Positions 25,861-37,252 of a stretch of 64,000 bases of DNA are shown piece after piece. The position numbers were made by a program, and so were the translations under genes. The DNA comes from Lingula anatina. Taxonomy: Eukaryota; Brachiopoda; Lingulata; Lingulida; Lingulidae. The notes under the pieces are model-generated. The model made no database searches and was not told where the DNA came from. It worked only from the letters and a program-made list of their open reading frames with translations. The stretch is from assembly GCF_001039355.2 (NCBI RefSeq), contig NW_019773959.1, forward strand, positions 501,968 through 565,967, read 5' to 3'. How positions within the stretch are numbered: the stretch's first letter is position 1; each line of letters opens with the position of its first letter.

Positions 25861-28800
25861 TTTGTGCCCTCACTTTTGACTTTCTCATTTGCTTTTGACA
25901 GTGTCATCCAGATGACTGATACCATGCATTCCCTCACTGATATTATTGAACTTGTCTGACACTGAGTATGTTCCTCTCACTTGCACACATGACACCAAAA
26001 ATTTGATTCATGTAGTGTCACTGATTGAATAGTATGTGCTGAGCTGCATTTATCCTCAGTATCTTCAATATTAGTCAAATTGGAGTAAGATGTTTATGCA
26101 GATTAAATTTTTTCTTAATGATGAATAGAAAACAATCACTGTGATTTAGAGTACTATGTAACTTTAGAATACAGAATGGAGATGCTGAAGTGGTCAGTTT
26201 TAAGAGTGGACAATGACCAGTTATGGGCATAGGGCTCATGTTATTACTATGAAATCATGGTTGAACAGCATAGACTAAATGCATTGTATGAGAAAAAAAG
26301 AACTGAAGAATTCAATGGGTGCCAAATTTTTGTAAAGATTAATGACTGTACGCACAATCATCAGTGTTGAATTTTTGTAAAGACAGGAATTCATTATAGG
26401 ACAACTTTTTTTAACTAATTTGAATTGATAACTGTGATCTACAAGTCTTTCCATAATACCCAAGATTGTCTTAGTGGTAACAAATAACCAAGTTTCTTCT
26501 TTTGACCTGTCAGTGTGACGTGACGCCTGTTTCTAATTTAGTTATTTTTGTAAACATTTTATGTTACGCATTTTTGCAACTGTCATACTGATCTTTGGTT
26601 TATTATTTGACTAATTGGGTTTTGTCATTTTGATCATTTTGTTGGGTTTGCTTTCTGTGTTGATTAACAATGAGTCTTTTTTGTTAATCTGTGTTGTGAA
26701 TTTATCAATTAGAATTTTTGATGAATTTTTTCCAACCCCAAAGAATACTATTTTGGCTTGCCCCTGGATTAATTCACAGTTTAACACCTCACTCTTTCTG
26801 TTGATTAATTACACTATTGCCTTATAAATTTCAAAAAACCATTATATTTAGTTCAGCTTCCAAAATGAGATATTTTTGTGTGAAACAGGTCTGATAACAC
26901 ACTGTTAAACCTGACACAATGTCACCCAACATTTCCACATCTAACACAATGTCTACCAATGCCATAAATTAACCCTGTGCTTATCTTCTTTCCTTTAGAT
27001 TACACGTGGCGTGACGTCTGTATCCCGTGTCAGCGTGGCGTCTTCATGTCCCTTCTCACACTTTTCCTGTCAGTCCGTCACGTACGCGTGCTCCGTGTGG
27101 GCCAACATCTAAATTAACGCTACAGCTGCTGCTGTCACTCCTTACTGCCAAGACTGCCTTGCGGAGCAAAGGGTAACTTAGCCAGGTACTGTCACTAATC
27201 AGTTTAACAAGACACCTCTGCCGTGCCCAGTCTTAAATGAGCACAACAGGGTGTAAATGGCATTTATGCCCTCTTCTGATGATTATTCTGAAGGCTGAGA
27301 GTCTTATTTTACAAGGACAGGCCTGTCTTAAAGAGGACGCAAAGGTTTTAGAGACAACACAGGACACTTTTCGTTCCATGGATATTTGTAACAAATATTG
27401 TTATTGTATGGCGTTTTTTGAAAAAAAAAATCGCAGTCATTTTAAGTTGGTTTTAGTCACTTTTTCTCATCTTATTAACTGTTGTTATTTCTTTGATGTT
27501 AAACTGTGTTATGTTAGTGTCCATTGTGGTTGTACCCCGCAGTGTAAATAGGAAGCAGGCAAAGCTTTCTTTAGCAGCCAGTTTGCTTTGATTTGTTTTA
27601 TCTTGAAAATTTAATATTTGTTTACATATTAATAGGTGAGTTTACTAGTTTGATCTTTTTTGTGCTTGTGTTTCATATCAGTGTAAATCAGCAATCAGTT
27701 GATGTTGATGATATGGTTACTGGGTAATATTGTATTATTTATGTGTGCTGTGTAACTGAAATCATGGAAGTAACTTCTTGGATGTTTTAAGTGTGATCTA
27801 CACAGTTGCTCAACAGCAGCTCTTTCTGTGTTGATGTTTGTTCTAGGTAGCATTGTGCTGTGAAACATGTTTTACTTCAAGTGAAATGTTATGTCAGTTT
27901 GCTGGCTGACAGGAGAGGAACAAGGTACCCCACACAGCCACTAGATGGAACCACCAGTATACACAGTCCCAAGATGGGCAACTTAGTCATTTTATTTTTT
28001 AAGATCCAGTGATATTCAAAGGGTAAAATAAGTAAAAAAAGGAAAACAGTTTTTTTTTTTATGATCTCAGCAATAGGTGCAATTTTGTAGCAGAAGAAAG
28101 TATTATTTCGTTTTAACCTGTTTTGATTTTTACCTCTTATACAATGTTAAGTATATTTTTATTAATTTCATTTTCAAAGTATTTCTCCATGGAGTATGGA
28201 TAATTTTCAGTTTGGTAGTTTACCTGTTCCTCTCTCTGTCCGGCAAGGTTCCCAGTTAATGGTCATCTAAACAAACTGGACCAGGTCCAGCCAAGTGTGA
28301 ATGACAAGGTGTGTTGTTTTTAATTGGACAAACATGTTGGACATGTTACAGACATGATTAATTTAATTACAAGAAAATTTATAATAGTAATAATTAGGAA
28401 AATAAATAAAAATAATAGTTAAAAGAGAAGGATCTATTTTAGCACAACATATCATCCAGTAGTTTTTATCTATCGCGGGGTGCTGAACATGCTGACAAGG
28501 AGCAGCTCCGTTGTTGTCATGTTTATGTCCATTGTTTATTATTGGACACCTTTCTCTTGCCTTCATGTTTATATTTCATACATGTTTTTTTTTTTTCTCT
28601 CTAGTCACATGGCTTCTTGTGGAAGCAGCTATATACACAACATTACACCAGTGACCTTCTTTTGTATATAGGTCATTGATTGGCCCATATTTGCTCCTAG
28701 GTCATTGATTACACTATGAAGGGTAGGGTTTTTTGCGGATACATATCATTTTTGGATGAAACATTTATATCAAGAAAAATGAGACTAGTCTCCAGTTCTT

Positions 28801-29079
28801 ATTCAATTCATTCATGTTTTTACTGTTGTATATGATAAAGATTAGCAGTGAATACTCACAGTTTTGACTGACAGTCATTTTATTTTTTTGAAATGTGAGC
28901 ATCATGAAGTAATTGACTGACTTGATTTTTACTGGTTTTCAACAGAACATGCTTTGGCATTTCATAAAAAAAAGGGTTTTATTTTTTTGAAAAAAATAAA
29001 CTTGTTGTTAGTCCATCAACCCTAGTACATTTAGTGTGTATATTGTTTTGTGGGTTGCTATTATCTTGTGAAAAATGGA

Positions 29080-29085
29080 AATAAA
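29080..29085 (+). terminator. CELF: Candidate CELF poly(A) signal
   Basis: AATAAA is followed 15-50 nt later by a U/GU-rich element (TGTATCTGTTGTTGATTTTG). A second AATAAA lies at 29155-29160. Earlier hexamers exist (for example near 25249), so several 3' ends are possible. Confidence 0.4.
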
Positions 29086-29110
29086 TTGCAGAAGTAAATG
29101 CACATTTGTA

Positions 29111-30592
29111 TCTGTTGTTGATTTTGTTTGTATACATAAACTCTCAGTAATAAGAATAAAATCGACCTCAAAAGCTTGGGAGTCAATGTTTGTGAAGTGC
29201 ACTTGGGAAGCTCAAAAATGAATTTCCCTTTATTTTTTCAATGAAAGAATTGCACAAAACTGACATTTTTCCATTAAAATTCTCATTGCCATAAGTGCAG
29301 GCAACCATGATTTTGAATTATTATTGTTAAAGGGGTATGTCGGAGAACTCAAAATTGGCAGATTTCGAGGCATAATTTCCAAAGCACAAAATAATGTACT
29401 TGTAATTTTAAAATGGAGAATTTCAAAACAATCACTTTTGTTTCTACATCCAGGTGTCAGAGTACATCTGTTTTAGGGAATACAATTATAACAGTCACCT
29501 AAAAAAACGACCAGATTTTGTTAAAAGGAATACCTCTGAAAAGAAATGGCGGCAAGTTTTGTTCATTGCATTGAACAGTTAAGACATGGAATGCTGGCAG
29601 AAAAAAACAATGTGGCAAAAATCCATTATGCTCTGCAAATTTAAGTTTTGCAACAGAAAGAAAATACTGTGAAAAACCTAAATATTGTGAAAAACCATTC
29701 CTGGTTTTATTATTTTAAACATGAGTAAAGCCATTCGAATATGAACTCAAGACACGGTTTAATGTACGTTGTATACAACGAGCACTTCACAATTGCATTC
29801 TAGTGCATTGAAGTTCACATTTACTATGATGTATTTCATAAATGATTTTAAACAATTTTGTATCACTTCACACCGTCAAAGTCCGCCAACAAAAATAGCT
29901 TGACAACCTCTTGTTACACCTTTTGCATAACAAATTGTCATTACCAATGAAAATACATAAGGTACCAGAATGGGCAGCAGACATCACAATAAGGTTCAAA
30001 AAGGCATAATTTCTCACCCTGGAAAGTGTCATTTGTTATCATCTTTTTTCAAATTGCTTATAAACATTTTGCTTCTCCGCCTTCATTGTTCTCCAGAGCC
30101 CGACTCAATTTTAAAAACTATTACAATGCATTTCAATCACTGATAAAATTATGCATCGGCCAAATTATTACGAAGGTGCTGGAATCTTGAGTAATATTGT
30201 TTTGGCGTACTGGTATGTATAATTGTTACCAGCGACGGCCTTAAAGACCCATGTCGCCAATTCTGCCAAGAGCTGTACAACCGGAATGCATTTTTTTTTC
30301 AATAATTACTTTTAAAGCTCATCGTTGTTAATATGTTTAAATTTAAAATCATTATCATTATAATGTAATGGACACATGAACAAACTGAATTGTTTGTCAA
30401 AACCAATAACAGCACGACAAGACGCAGTGTATAGTTTGGGCTGGGTCGCAGCGTATTCGCGATCGGCAACATGTAATATTCATGTGTTCAGTAGCGTTTG
30501 AGCACATCAAATGTAACAATCAAAACAGAGAAATCCTTTAATCTGTTCAATAAAAAATATTCTATCAAACCAGCGACTTTCACTTTTCTCGC
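29111..30592. other. Intergenic region between convergent genes
   Basis: AT-rich and non-coding as far as I can see. It lies between the CELF 3' end and the first copy of the duplicated segment. No transposon termini, RNA gene or conserved frame was recognised. Confidence 0.6.
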
Positions 30593-32217
30593 GAGTAAAG
30601 TAAGCGAGCACAAGTTTTCACTTGTAATGAGCCATACCTGTTGATATTTACATAACAATGAGTCGGTCATCCCGATGTGAGCTGTCCTCCATGAAAGTCA
30701 CCATATTGAGAAGACGCAAGAATGTGGATGGCGCAGTCCCAATCTCAAGGATTACCCCTGCAATATTGAACTTTTATGGGCCTTAGAGGGAATTATGTCT
30801 TGTAAGTATCAATATTTCTGTGACTGTTTACGCCACTATTTACTAAAGGCGTCTAGTTTTTTTAAAAAAATGTGCCAAATGTTTGATAAGCGCATATATC
30901 GTTGTTCCATTACGCCCATGATGTTGATCGGAAATAGGAATATGTCACACTATCCAATTTTAATTCGGAAATCTTAAGGCTTTCGACCAGGTTCCAGACT
31001 TCCAACTATGCGCACCAACTGTAGAAGTAACATCTGGCACTGCGTCAAATAATAATAATAATAATAATAAGTAAATTTGTAAATTTTGAGCTTCAAAAAC
31101 CTCCCTTTTGGGTGTTTTGCAACTGAACAGATAGGAAAGATATAGTAAAGAAAATGGCGGTAAAATCCGTAATAATTGAAAACGGCCTTAGTAGCTTATC
31201 ACTATAGTTTTGTAATACACTTGTTCGGATTATCCCCGAAGAAGGCCCAGGGACCGAAAGCTCGGATTGTATTTAACAACAATAATGTAGATCTTTCAAG
31301 GTGCATCAATATATATACTTCTATTGTAATACACTTGTTAACTCGGTTAAAGCTTGGACAAAATAACGTAATTTTGTCCATGGTTAAATTAAGGAAACAT
31401 TTTACTGACAAGATTTTCAGACTTAACGCTGATCTTGAAAAGAGGAGTAAAAAGTAGCTTTATTTCCTCGCCAATCTATACTTGGTTAAATTTTACATTA
31501 TGATACCTGTAGGTAAATGTATGACGGCTATAACAGCTTGGTCGTCCTATAAACCAATAGGCCGTGACAATGAAAGAGGGCACTAAAGACGGCAAAAGGT
31601 GCAAAGAAATGGACATTTTAGCTCAGTTGTCTACGTGTCATCGGCAATAACATGAATTCTAAGGCTATTTAAATCCCTTAAATCGGCATATATACTAACA
31701 ATACTACTTTCATTGAAATGTTTGATTCTAAAGCTAAGAAGTTATTATTCTGTGGCCGTACATGAAGCATGCATTGTAGTCTACTTTTCTTTACGACTGC
31801 ATCAAAATTTCTTGTGTGTATTTTGGCTGTCATACTTCTTTTAATATGGCACATAGGTGTAATTGACCATGTTTATGACGAAAAATATATTCATTTCTCA
31901 CATAAAGTCTCATCATAATTTTGTTTAACACGGGACTGTTGTATTTCAAAAATATGCAAATTTGGCACATTAGAATACATTTTGCAACAACGACAAAAAA
32001 AAAAAAGAGTATGAAATATGGTTGTTTCGCACATGAAGTCGTCGAGTTATATGTTAAACAATAAACTGAATATTTGTGAAAACTTTTAAAGACCTATCAT
32101 GTAAAATTTATCCATGTGGGACGCGCAAATAAAGCTAATTTGATATCAATTATACATCAATTTCAAACTTACTCCCAACTAGTACGTTTATTTTATGACA
32201 GAAATCAATTTCTAGTG

Positions 32218-32221
<4 letters not shown>

Positions 32222-32276
<55 letters not shown>
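32222..32276. repeat. (TA)n microsatellite unique to copy A
   Basis: About 27 TA units. At the equivalent place in copy B (about 35330) only a few interrupted TA units remain. Confidence 0.95.
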
Positions 32277-32278
<2 letters not shown>

Positions 32279-32762
32279 CTGATTACACTATTTCTGTTAA
32301 TTTTACTGTATATTTTAAAGCGCGGAATCAAAACATCTAGGTAGAATTCACTTGAAATTTTATTTCATAATTTTAAAATTTCAACATTTTAAAACGAATA
32401 ACAAATCACAATTTTTCCAATAAATTAAAGTGGATGATATTTTACAAAAATAAGATATTTCATACCCATGAATATTCTGTAAGGTTAAATACATGTAGTT
32501 AAATATAATAATTAATAGATTGAAAACTCTCAGTGGAAATATAACAATGTAACAGGATGAATATACAGAGAACGGTATAACTGTCACAAAATTTTCATTC
32601 CCGTTAATGTGTTAAGTGAAAAAATTAAAACTCGTCCTGTTATACAGTGGTGAAAAGTCTTTCTGTCTCTTTTTTTTAAAATAAAACACACACACACACA
32701 CACACAATGTAATATGTAGTTAATAACGAGAAGATTTAAGTATTCTGGATGAAATCGGTAGT

Positions 32763-33083
32763 TCACAAATTATAACGCTGAAGAGCGCGTGTGCTCAAAA
32801 GAACAACAGCATTCTTTCTTCCCTTCTTTTTCTTTATTGTATTAATTTTTTGTCCGGTTGCTTCATTTCCATTAGAATCTTCACTCTTACTTGAAGGCAA
32901 CAGTGTTGTTTCAACAGATGTTTGTTTGTGAATTAAATCCGTATTTGCCTGTGCAGGGGTTGCGTCTTTTTGCAAAATGGGCGCCTTCTTTTCCTGACAG
33001 GGAGTATGGCGTTTACGCTCCATTTCGGGAGAAACGCCGCTTTCAATTTTTGAACATCTTATCTTCCTTTCGTGTGCCTGTTG
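32763..33083 (-). pseudogene. Truncated copy of the terminal exon of the repeat gene
   Basis: This open frame ends in STRALQRYNL and a stop, and encodes the same last 106 residues as the intact terminal exon (35816-37252). It breaks off at QQAHERK, where copy A of the duplication ends. No acceptor or upstream exon is attached in frame, so it is an orphan 3' fragment. Lack of divergence in the protein shows the duplication is recent. Confidence 0.85.
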
Positions 33084-33683
33084 GCNTTGTCCCAAACTGT
33101 CACCCAACTGTCCCTTACCAATTTAGGGACCCGCCATTTTGAAAAAGTCCCATGAAAAGTTGTCTATTTGAAACGATGTTTTTCATCTAAAGGATTGATT
33201 CATTTAATACCAAAGTGATGTGTTGTAATGATGCACGTGCTTAACTAACCAAAAAAAACATAAATTATGTGCATACATCACGCACTTAAGAAGAAAAAAG
33301 TTCTAAACATGGAGGTCCCGCTGAATCGGCCTCAGATCTTCGAGCTAACGCTGCAATCTGCACTGACAAATTTGACTGACAGCCACCGTATGAACATAAT
33401 ACAATGCTCAAAGCAGATTATCAACTCTCACTCACCTTTATATCGATCGACTTGGCGTTTTTCTAAGTATAACTTCCAAATATTCGCATTAAACATGAAT
33501 AAATCAAGACGTATACGCACTGGTTCAGCTTCTCCGTCTTGAGTCACGCGGAGGCGAGCGGAGGATTAGACCAGTTACGAGGATCGAATTTCAAAGGACG
33601 CCGCTTTGAAAAGAATGCTGCGATCTGATTGGACGAGAGAGATAATTGATGTCCCGTTTCTACTCCTTCTCATTATAACTTCT
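33084..33683. other. 600-bp spacer between duplicated segments
   Basis: Single-copy sequence with one ambiguous base (33086). Its right half (about 33500-33660) is GC-richer, with a CCAAT-box-like GATTGG near 33640 and, on the - strand, a consensus donor (ATAAAG|GTGAGT) near 33437. These could be promoter and first-exon signals, but no product can be supported. Confidence 0.35.
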
Positions 33684-34138
33684 TGAGTAAAGTAAGCAGC
33701 CACAAGTTTTCACTTGTAATGAGCCATACCTGTTGATATTTACATAACAATGAGTCGATCATCCCAGTGTGAGCTGTCTTCCATGAAAGTCACCATATTG
33801 AGAAGACGCAAGAATGTGGATGGAGGAGTCCCAATCTCTATGATTACCCCTGCAATATTGAACTTTTATGGGCCTTAGAGGGAATTATGTCTTGTAAGTA
33901 TCAATATTTCTGTGATTGTTTACGCCATTATTTACTAAAGGCGTCTAGTTTTTTTAAAAAATGTGTCAAATGTTTGATATGCGCATATATCGTTGTTCCA
34001 TTACGCCCATGGTGTTGATCGGAAATAGGAATATGTCACACTATCCAATTTTAATTCGGAAATCTTAAGGCTTTCGCCCAGATTCCAGACTTCCAACTAT
34101 GCGCACCAACTGTAGAAGTAACATCTGGCACTGCGTCA

Positions 34139-34170
<32 letters not shown>

Positions 34171-36136
34171 GTAATCTTGTAAAATTTGAGCTTCAAAAAC
34201 CTCCCTTTTGGGTGTTTTGCAACTGAACAGATAGGAAAGATATAGTAAATATATACGTAAAGAAAATGGCGGTAAAATCCGTAATAATTGAAAACGGCCT
34301 TAGTAGCTTATCACAATAGTTTTGTAATACACTTGTTCGAATTATCCCCGAAGAAGGCCCGGGGGCCGAAAGCTCGGATTGTATTTAACAACAATAATGT
34401 AGATCTTTCAAGGTGCATCAATATATATACTTCTATTGTAATACACTTGTTAACTCGGTTAAAGCTTGGACAAAATAACGTAATTTTGTCCATGGTTAAA
34501 GCAAGGAAACATTTTACTGACAAGATTTTCAGACTTAACGCTGATCTTGAAAAGATGAGTAAAAAGTAGCTTTATTTCCTCGCCAATCTATACTTGGTAA
34601 AATTTTACATTATGATAGGTAAATGTATGACGGCTATAACAGCTTGGTCGTCCTATAAAACCAATAGGCCGTGACAATGAAAGAGGGCACTAAAGACGGC
34701 AAAAGGTGCAAAGAAAAGGACATTTTAGCTCAGTTGTGTACGTGTCATCTGCAATAACATGAATTCTAAGGCTATTTAAATCCCTTAAATCGGCAAATAT
34801 ACTAACAATACTACTTTCAATGAAATGTTTGATTTAAAAGCTAAGAAGTTATTATTCTATGGCCGTACATGAAACATGCATTGTAGTCTACTTTTCTTTA
34901 CGACTGCATCAAAATTTCTTGTGTGTATTTTGGCTGTCATACTTCTTTTAATATGGCACATAGGTGTAATTGACCATGTTTGTGACGAAAAATATATTCA
35001 TTTCTCACATAAAGTCTCATCATAATTTAGTTTAACACGGGACTGTTGTATTTCAAAAATATGCAAATTTGGCACATTACAATACATTTTGCAACAACAA
35101 CAACAACAACAAAAAGAGTATGAATTATGGTTGTTTCGCACATGAAGTCGTCGAGTTATATGTTAAACGATAAACTGAATATTTGTGAAAACTTTAAAAG
35201 ACCTATCATGTAAAATTTATCCATGTAGGACGCGCAAATAAAGCTAATTTGATATCAGTGATACATTAATTTCAAACCTACTCCCAACTAGTACGTTTAT
35301 TTTATGACAGAAATCAATTTCTAGTGTATTATATGTATAAGCTGATTACACTATTTCTGTTAATTTTACTGTATATTTTAAAGCGCGGAATCAAAACAAC
35401 TAGGTAGAATTCACTTTAAATTTTATTTCATAATTTTAAAATTTCAACATTTTAAAACGAGTAACAAATCACAATTTTTCCAATAAATTAAAGTGGATGA
35501 TATTTTACAAAAATAAGATATTTCATACCCATGAATATTCTGTAAGGTTAAATACATGTAGTTAAATATAATAATTAATAGATTGAAAACTCTCAGTGGA
35601 AATATAACAATGTAACAAGATGAAGATACAGAGAACGGTATAACTGTCACAAAATTTTCATTCCCGTTAATGTGTTAAGTGAAAAAAATTAAAACTCGTC
35701 CTGTTATACAGTGGTGAAGTCTTTCTGTTTCTTTTTTTTTTAAATAAAACACACACACAATGTAATATGTAGTTTATAACGAGAAGATTTAAGTATTTTG
35801 GATGAAATCGGTAGTTCACAAATTATAACGCTGAAGAGCGCGTGTGCTCAAAAGAACAACAGCATTCTTTCTTCCCTTCTTTTTCTTTATTGTATTAATT
35901 TTTTGTCCGGTTGCTTCATTTCCATTAGAATCTTCACTCTTACTTGAAGGCAACAGTGTTGTTTCAACAGATGTTTGTTTGTGAATTAAATCCGTATTTG
36001 CCTGTGCAGGGGTTGCGTCTTTTTGCAAAATGGGCGCCTTCTTTTCCTGACAGGGAGTATGGCGTTTACGCTCCATTTCGGGAGAAACGCCGCTTTCAAT
36101 TTTTGAACATCTTATCTTCCTTTCGTGTGCCTGTTG
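33684..36136. repeat. Segmental duplication, copy B (~2.45 kb)
   Basis: Copy B includes the 3' end of the complete terminal exon and is therefore the likely parental copy. Both copies contain a 93-codon frame (31176-31457 and 34288-34569) that I do not accept as a gene. Confidence 0.95.
35422..35427 (-). terminator. Candidate poly(A) signal of the repeat gene
   Basis: TTTATT on the + strand reads AATAAA on the - strand, about 390 nt after the stop codon. It is also present in copy A (about 32359). Confidence 0.35.
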
Positions 36137-37252
36137 ACATTTGTTGATTATATCCCAGTCCGAATAATCAAAGTCAGCCTCGTTGAAATTATGTTCTAAA
36201 ATATACTGTCTTTGGAAGAAGTTGACAAACTTAAAGAGCTTCATATTACTGTGGAAATATGCCCGTCTGTTGTATTCCTCGGAATCACGAAGAGCAGCGT
36301 CCTGCTGTCGACTTATATACCGTTTTTTGTCTATGTCCGAGGCGTTGGACTTCCGCCTGTCCAAACTTTGCTCTTCTTGGTCAGTAGACGAGCAAGTTGC
36401 CGACGAAATAGAGGGAGCGCGACTAATTGAAGTTTCGGTAAAATCTGCTTTGTCCCATATTAAAGCAAGTTCTCGCAAAGCGGCATGTCGCGCTCGAAAA
36501 GCTGCTCTCTTCCATTTTTCTCTAACTGTTTTAGCAGTCTTCAAACATGTTTCATTACTGTGTTTATTCCCAACTCTAATTTCAGCCAACCGGGCGATGG
36601 TTTTCAAATGTCTCAGGCTGTTGTGAAATACACATAAGAGTTTATCACGTCGAGATTTCATTTCCTGGTACTCGATAAATTTTTTCATATGGATTTGCTC
36701 TAAATGCCCCCCTGTAAGATACAAATCGCTGTACCATGTGCTGAAGTCCTCCAAACACCGTTCGCGTATAGTGAAAGAGGGGCATGCTTTGTCAACTTCC
36801 GTTGATTCCCTCTGCATCTGAGCACCCTTTTTATCCTTCGTTAAAGTTTCCTCGGTTTTGGTCATTTTTGCCCCTCCGTTATTACATGCTTCTGCAAGTT
36901 GGTGCCCCCTTGTTGCTTTCTTTTTCTCCGCCTTTCGATTTGGGTCCACATGTCTAAAATCGATCTCTGAATTAGCATCAGTACCCAGCAAAGAGGGTTC
37001 GATCTCGGTTTGCTTTGTGGCCAAATTATTTACACTTTGCTTGATGTCTGAGTGCCAGATAGAGGGAGTCTGGGCTCTCCTTTTTGGTCGTGCACCAGTA
37101 GCGTTTTTATGCCCATTTTCTTTTGGAGAAATTTCGACCGCCAGAACCCCTTGCTTGCTATCAGCTGTTTGCTTCATCATGCATTCTGCTGTTTGTGCTT
37201 TACGTTTGGTCATAGCTTGTTTTTCTGACACCAGGTTAGAATATTCCTCTGC
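35816..37252 (-). CDS. Repeat gene exon 26: terminal exon (478 codons)
   Basis: The exon starts at acceptor TTGTTATAG with AEEYSNLVSEKQAM, a gamma/beta-like head, and ends RALQRYNL then TGA. A weak delta-tail echo (QTEIEPSLLGTD) is followed by a probably helical region. That region runs from CLEDFSTWYSDLYLTGGHLE to REKWKRAAFRARHAALRELA, and includes FKFVNFFQRQYILEHNFNEA; a basic Ser/Lys-rich end follows. The 3' third lies inside duplication copy B. Domain not recognised. Confidence 0.82.
   Translation of the reverse strand, partial: AEEYSNLVSEKQAMTKRKAQTAECMMKQTADSKQGVLAVEISPKENGHKNATGARPKRRAQTPSIWHSDIKQSVNNLATKQTEIEPSLLGTDANSEIDFRHVDPNRKAEKKKATRGHQLAEACNNGGAKMTKTEETLTKDKKGAQMQRESTEVDKACPSFTIRERCLEDFSTWYSDLYLTGGHLEQIHMKKFIEYQEMKSRRDKLLCVFHNSLRHLKTIARLAEIRVGNKHSNETCLKTAKTVREKWKRAAFRARHAALRELALIWDKADFTETSISRAPSISSATCSSTDQEEQSLDRRKSNASDIDKKRYISRQQDAALRDSEEYNRRAYFHSNMKLFKFVNFFQRQYILEHNFNEADFDYSDWDIINKCQQAHERKIRCSKIESGVSPEMERKRHTPCQEKKAPILQKDATPAQANTDLIHKQTSVETTLLPSSKSEDSNGNEATGQKINTIKKKKGRKNAVVLLSTRALQRYNL

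Larger units (their letters stand above)
24950..29110 (+). other. CELF: CELF 3' untranslated region and possible 3'-UTR intron
   Basis: No convincing coding exon follows the stop. A donor-like GAG|GTAGGT lies 32 nt after the stop (24982). A pyrimidine-rich acceptor CTTTCCTTTAG ends at 26998 and opens a GC-richer block (26999-27200). If that intron is used, its junction is close enough to the stop to escape nonsense-mediated decay. Otherwise the 3' UTR is about 4.1 kb. The stretch also holds the 42-bp minisatellite and several T-rich runs. Confidence 0.5.
30593..33083. repeat. Segmental duplication, copy A (~2.49 kb)
   Basis: Copy A matches copy B (33684-36136) almost base for base, from GAGTAAAGTAAGC to CCTGTTG. 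Differences are mainly microsatellite lengths ((AAT)n at about 31050, an extra (TA)n at 32222-32276), small indels and scattered substitutions. It carries only the 3' end of the repeat gene's terminal exon (32763-33083) plus about 2.1 kb of downstream DNA. Confidence 0.95.

Noticed and set aside
27237-27551. 104-codon frame in the CELF 3' UTR
   Set aside because: No domain and no splice link; AT-rich, random-looking composition.
31176-31457. 93-codon + strand frame, repeated at 34288-34569 with nearly the same protein
   Set aside because: Both copies lie in the recent duplication, so similarity is expected without selection. No start context, splice sites or recognised domain, and the antisense frame is also open.
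36183-36626. 147-codon + strand frame
   Set aside because: It is antisense to the terminal exon of the repeat gene; the - strand frame is longer and splice-consistent.
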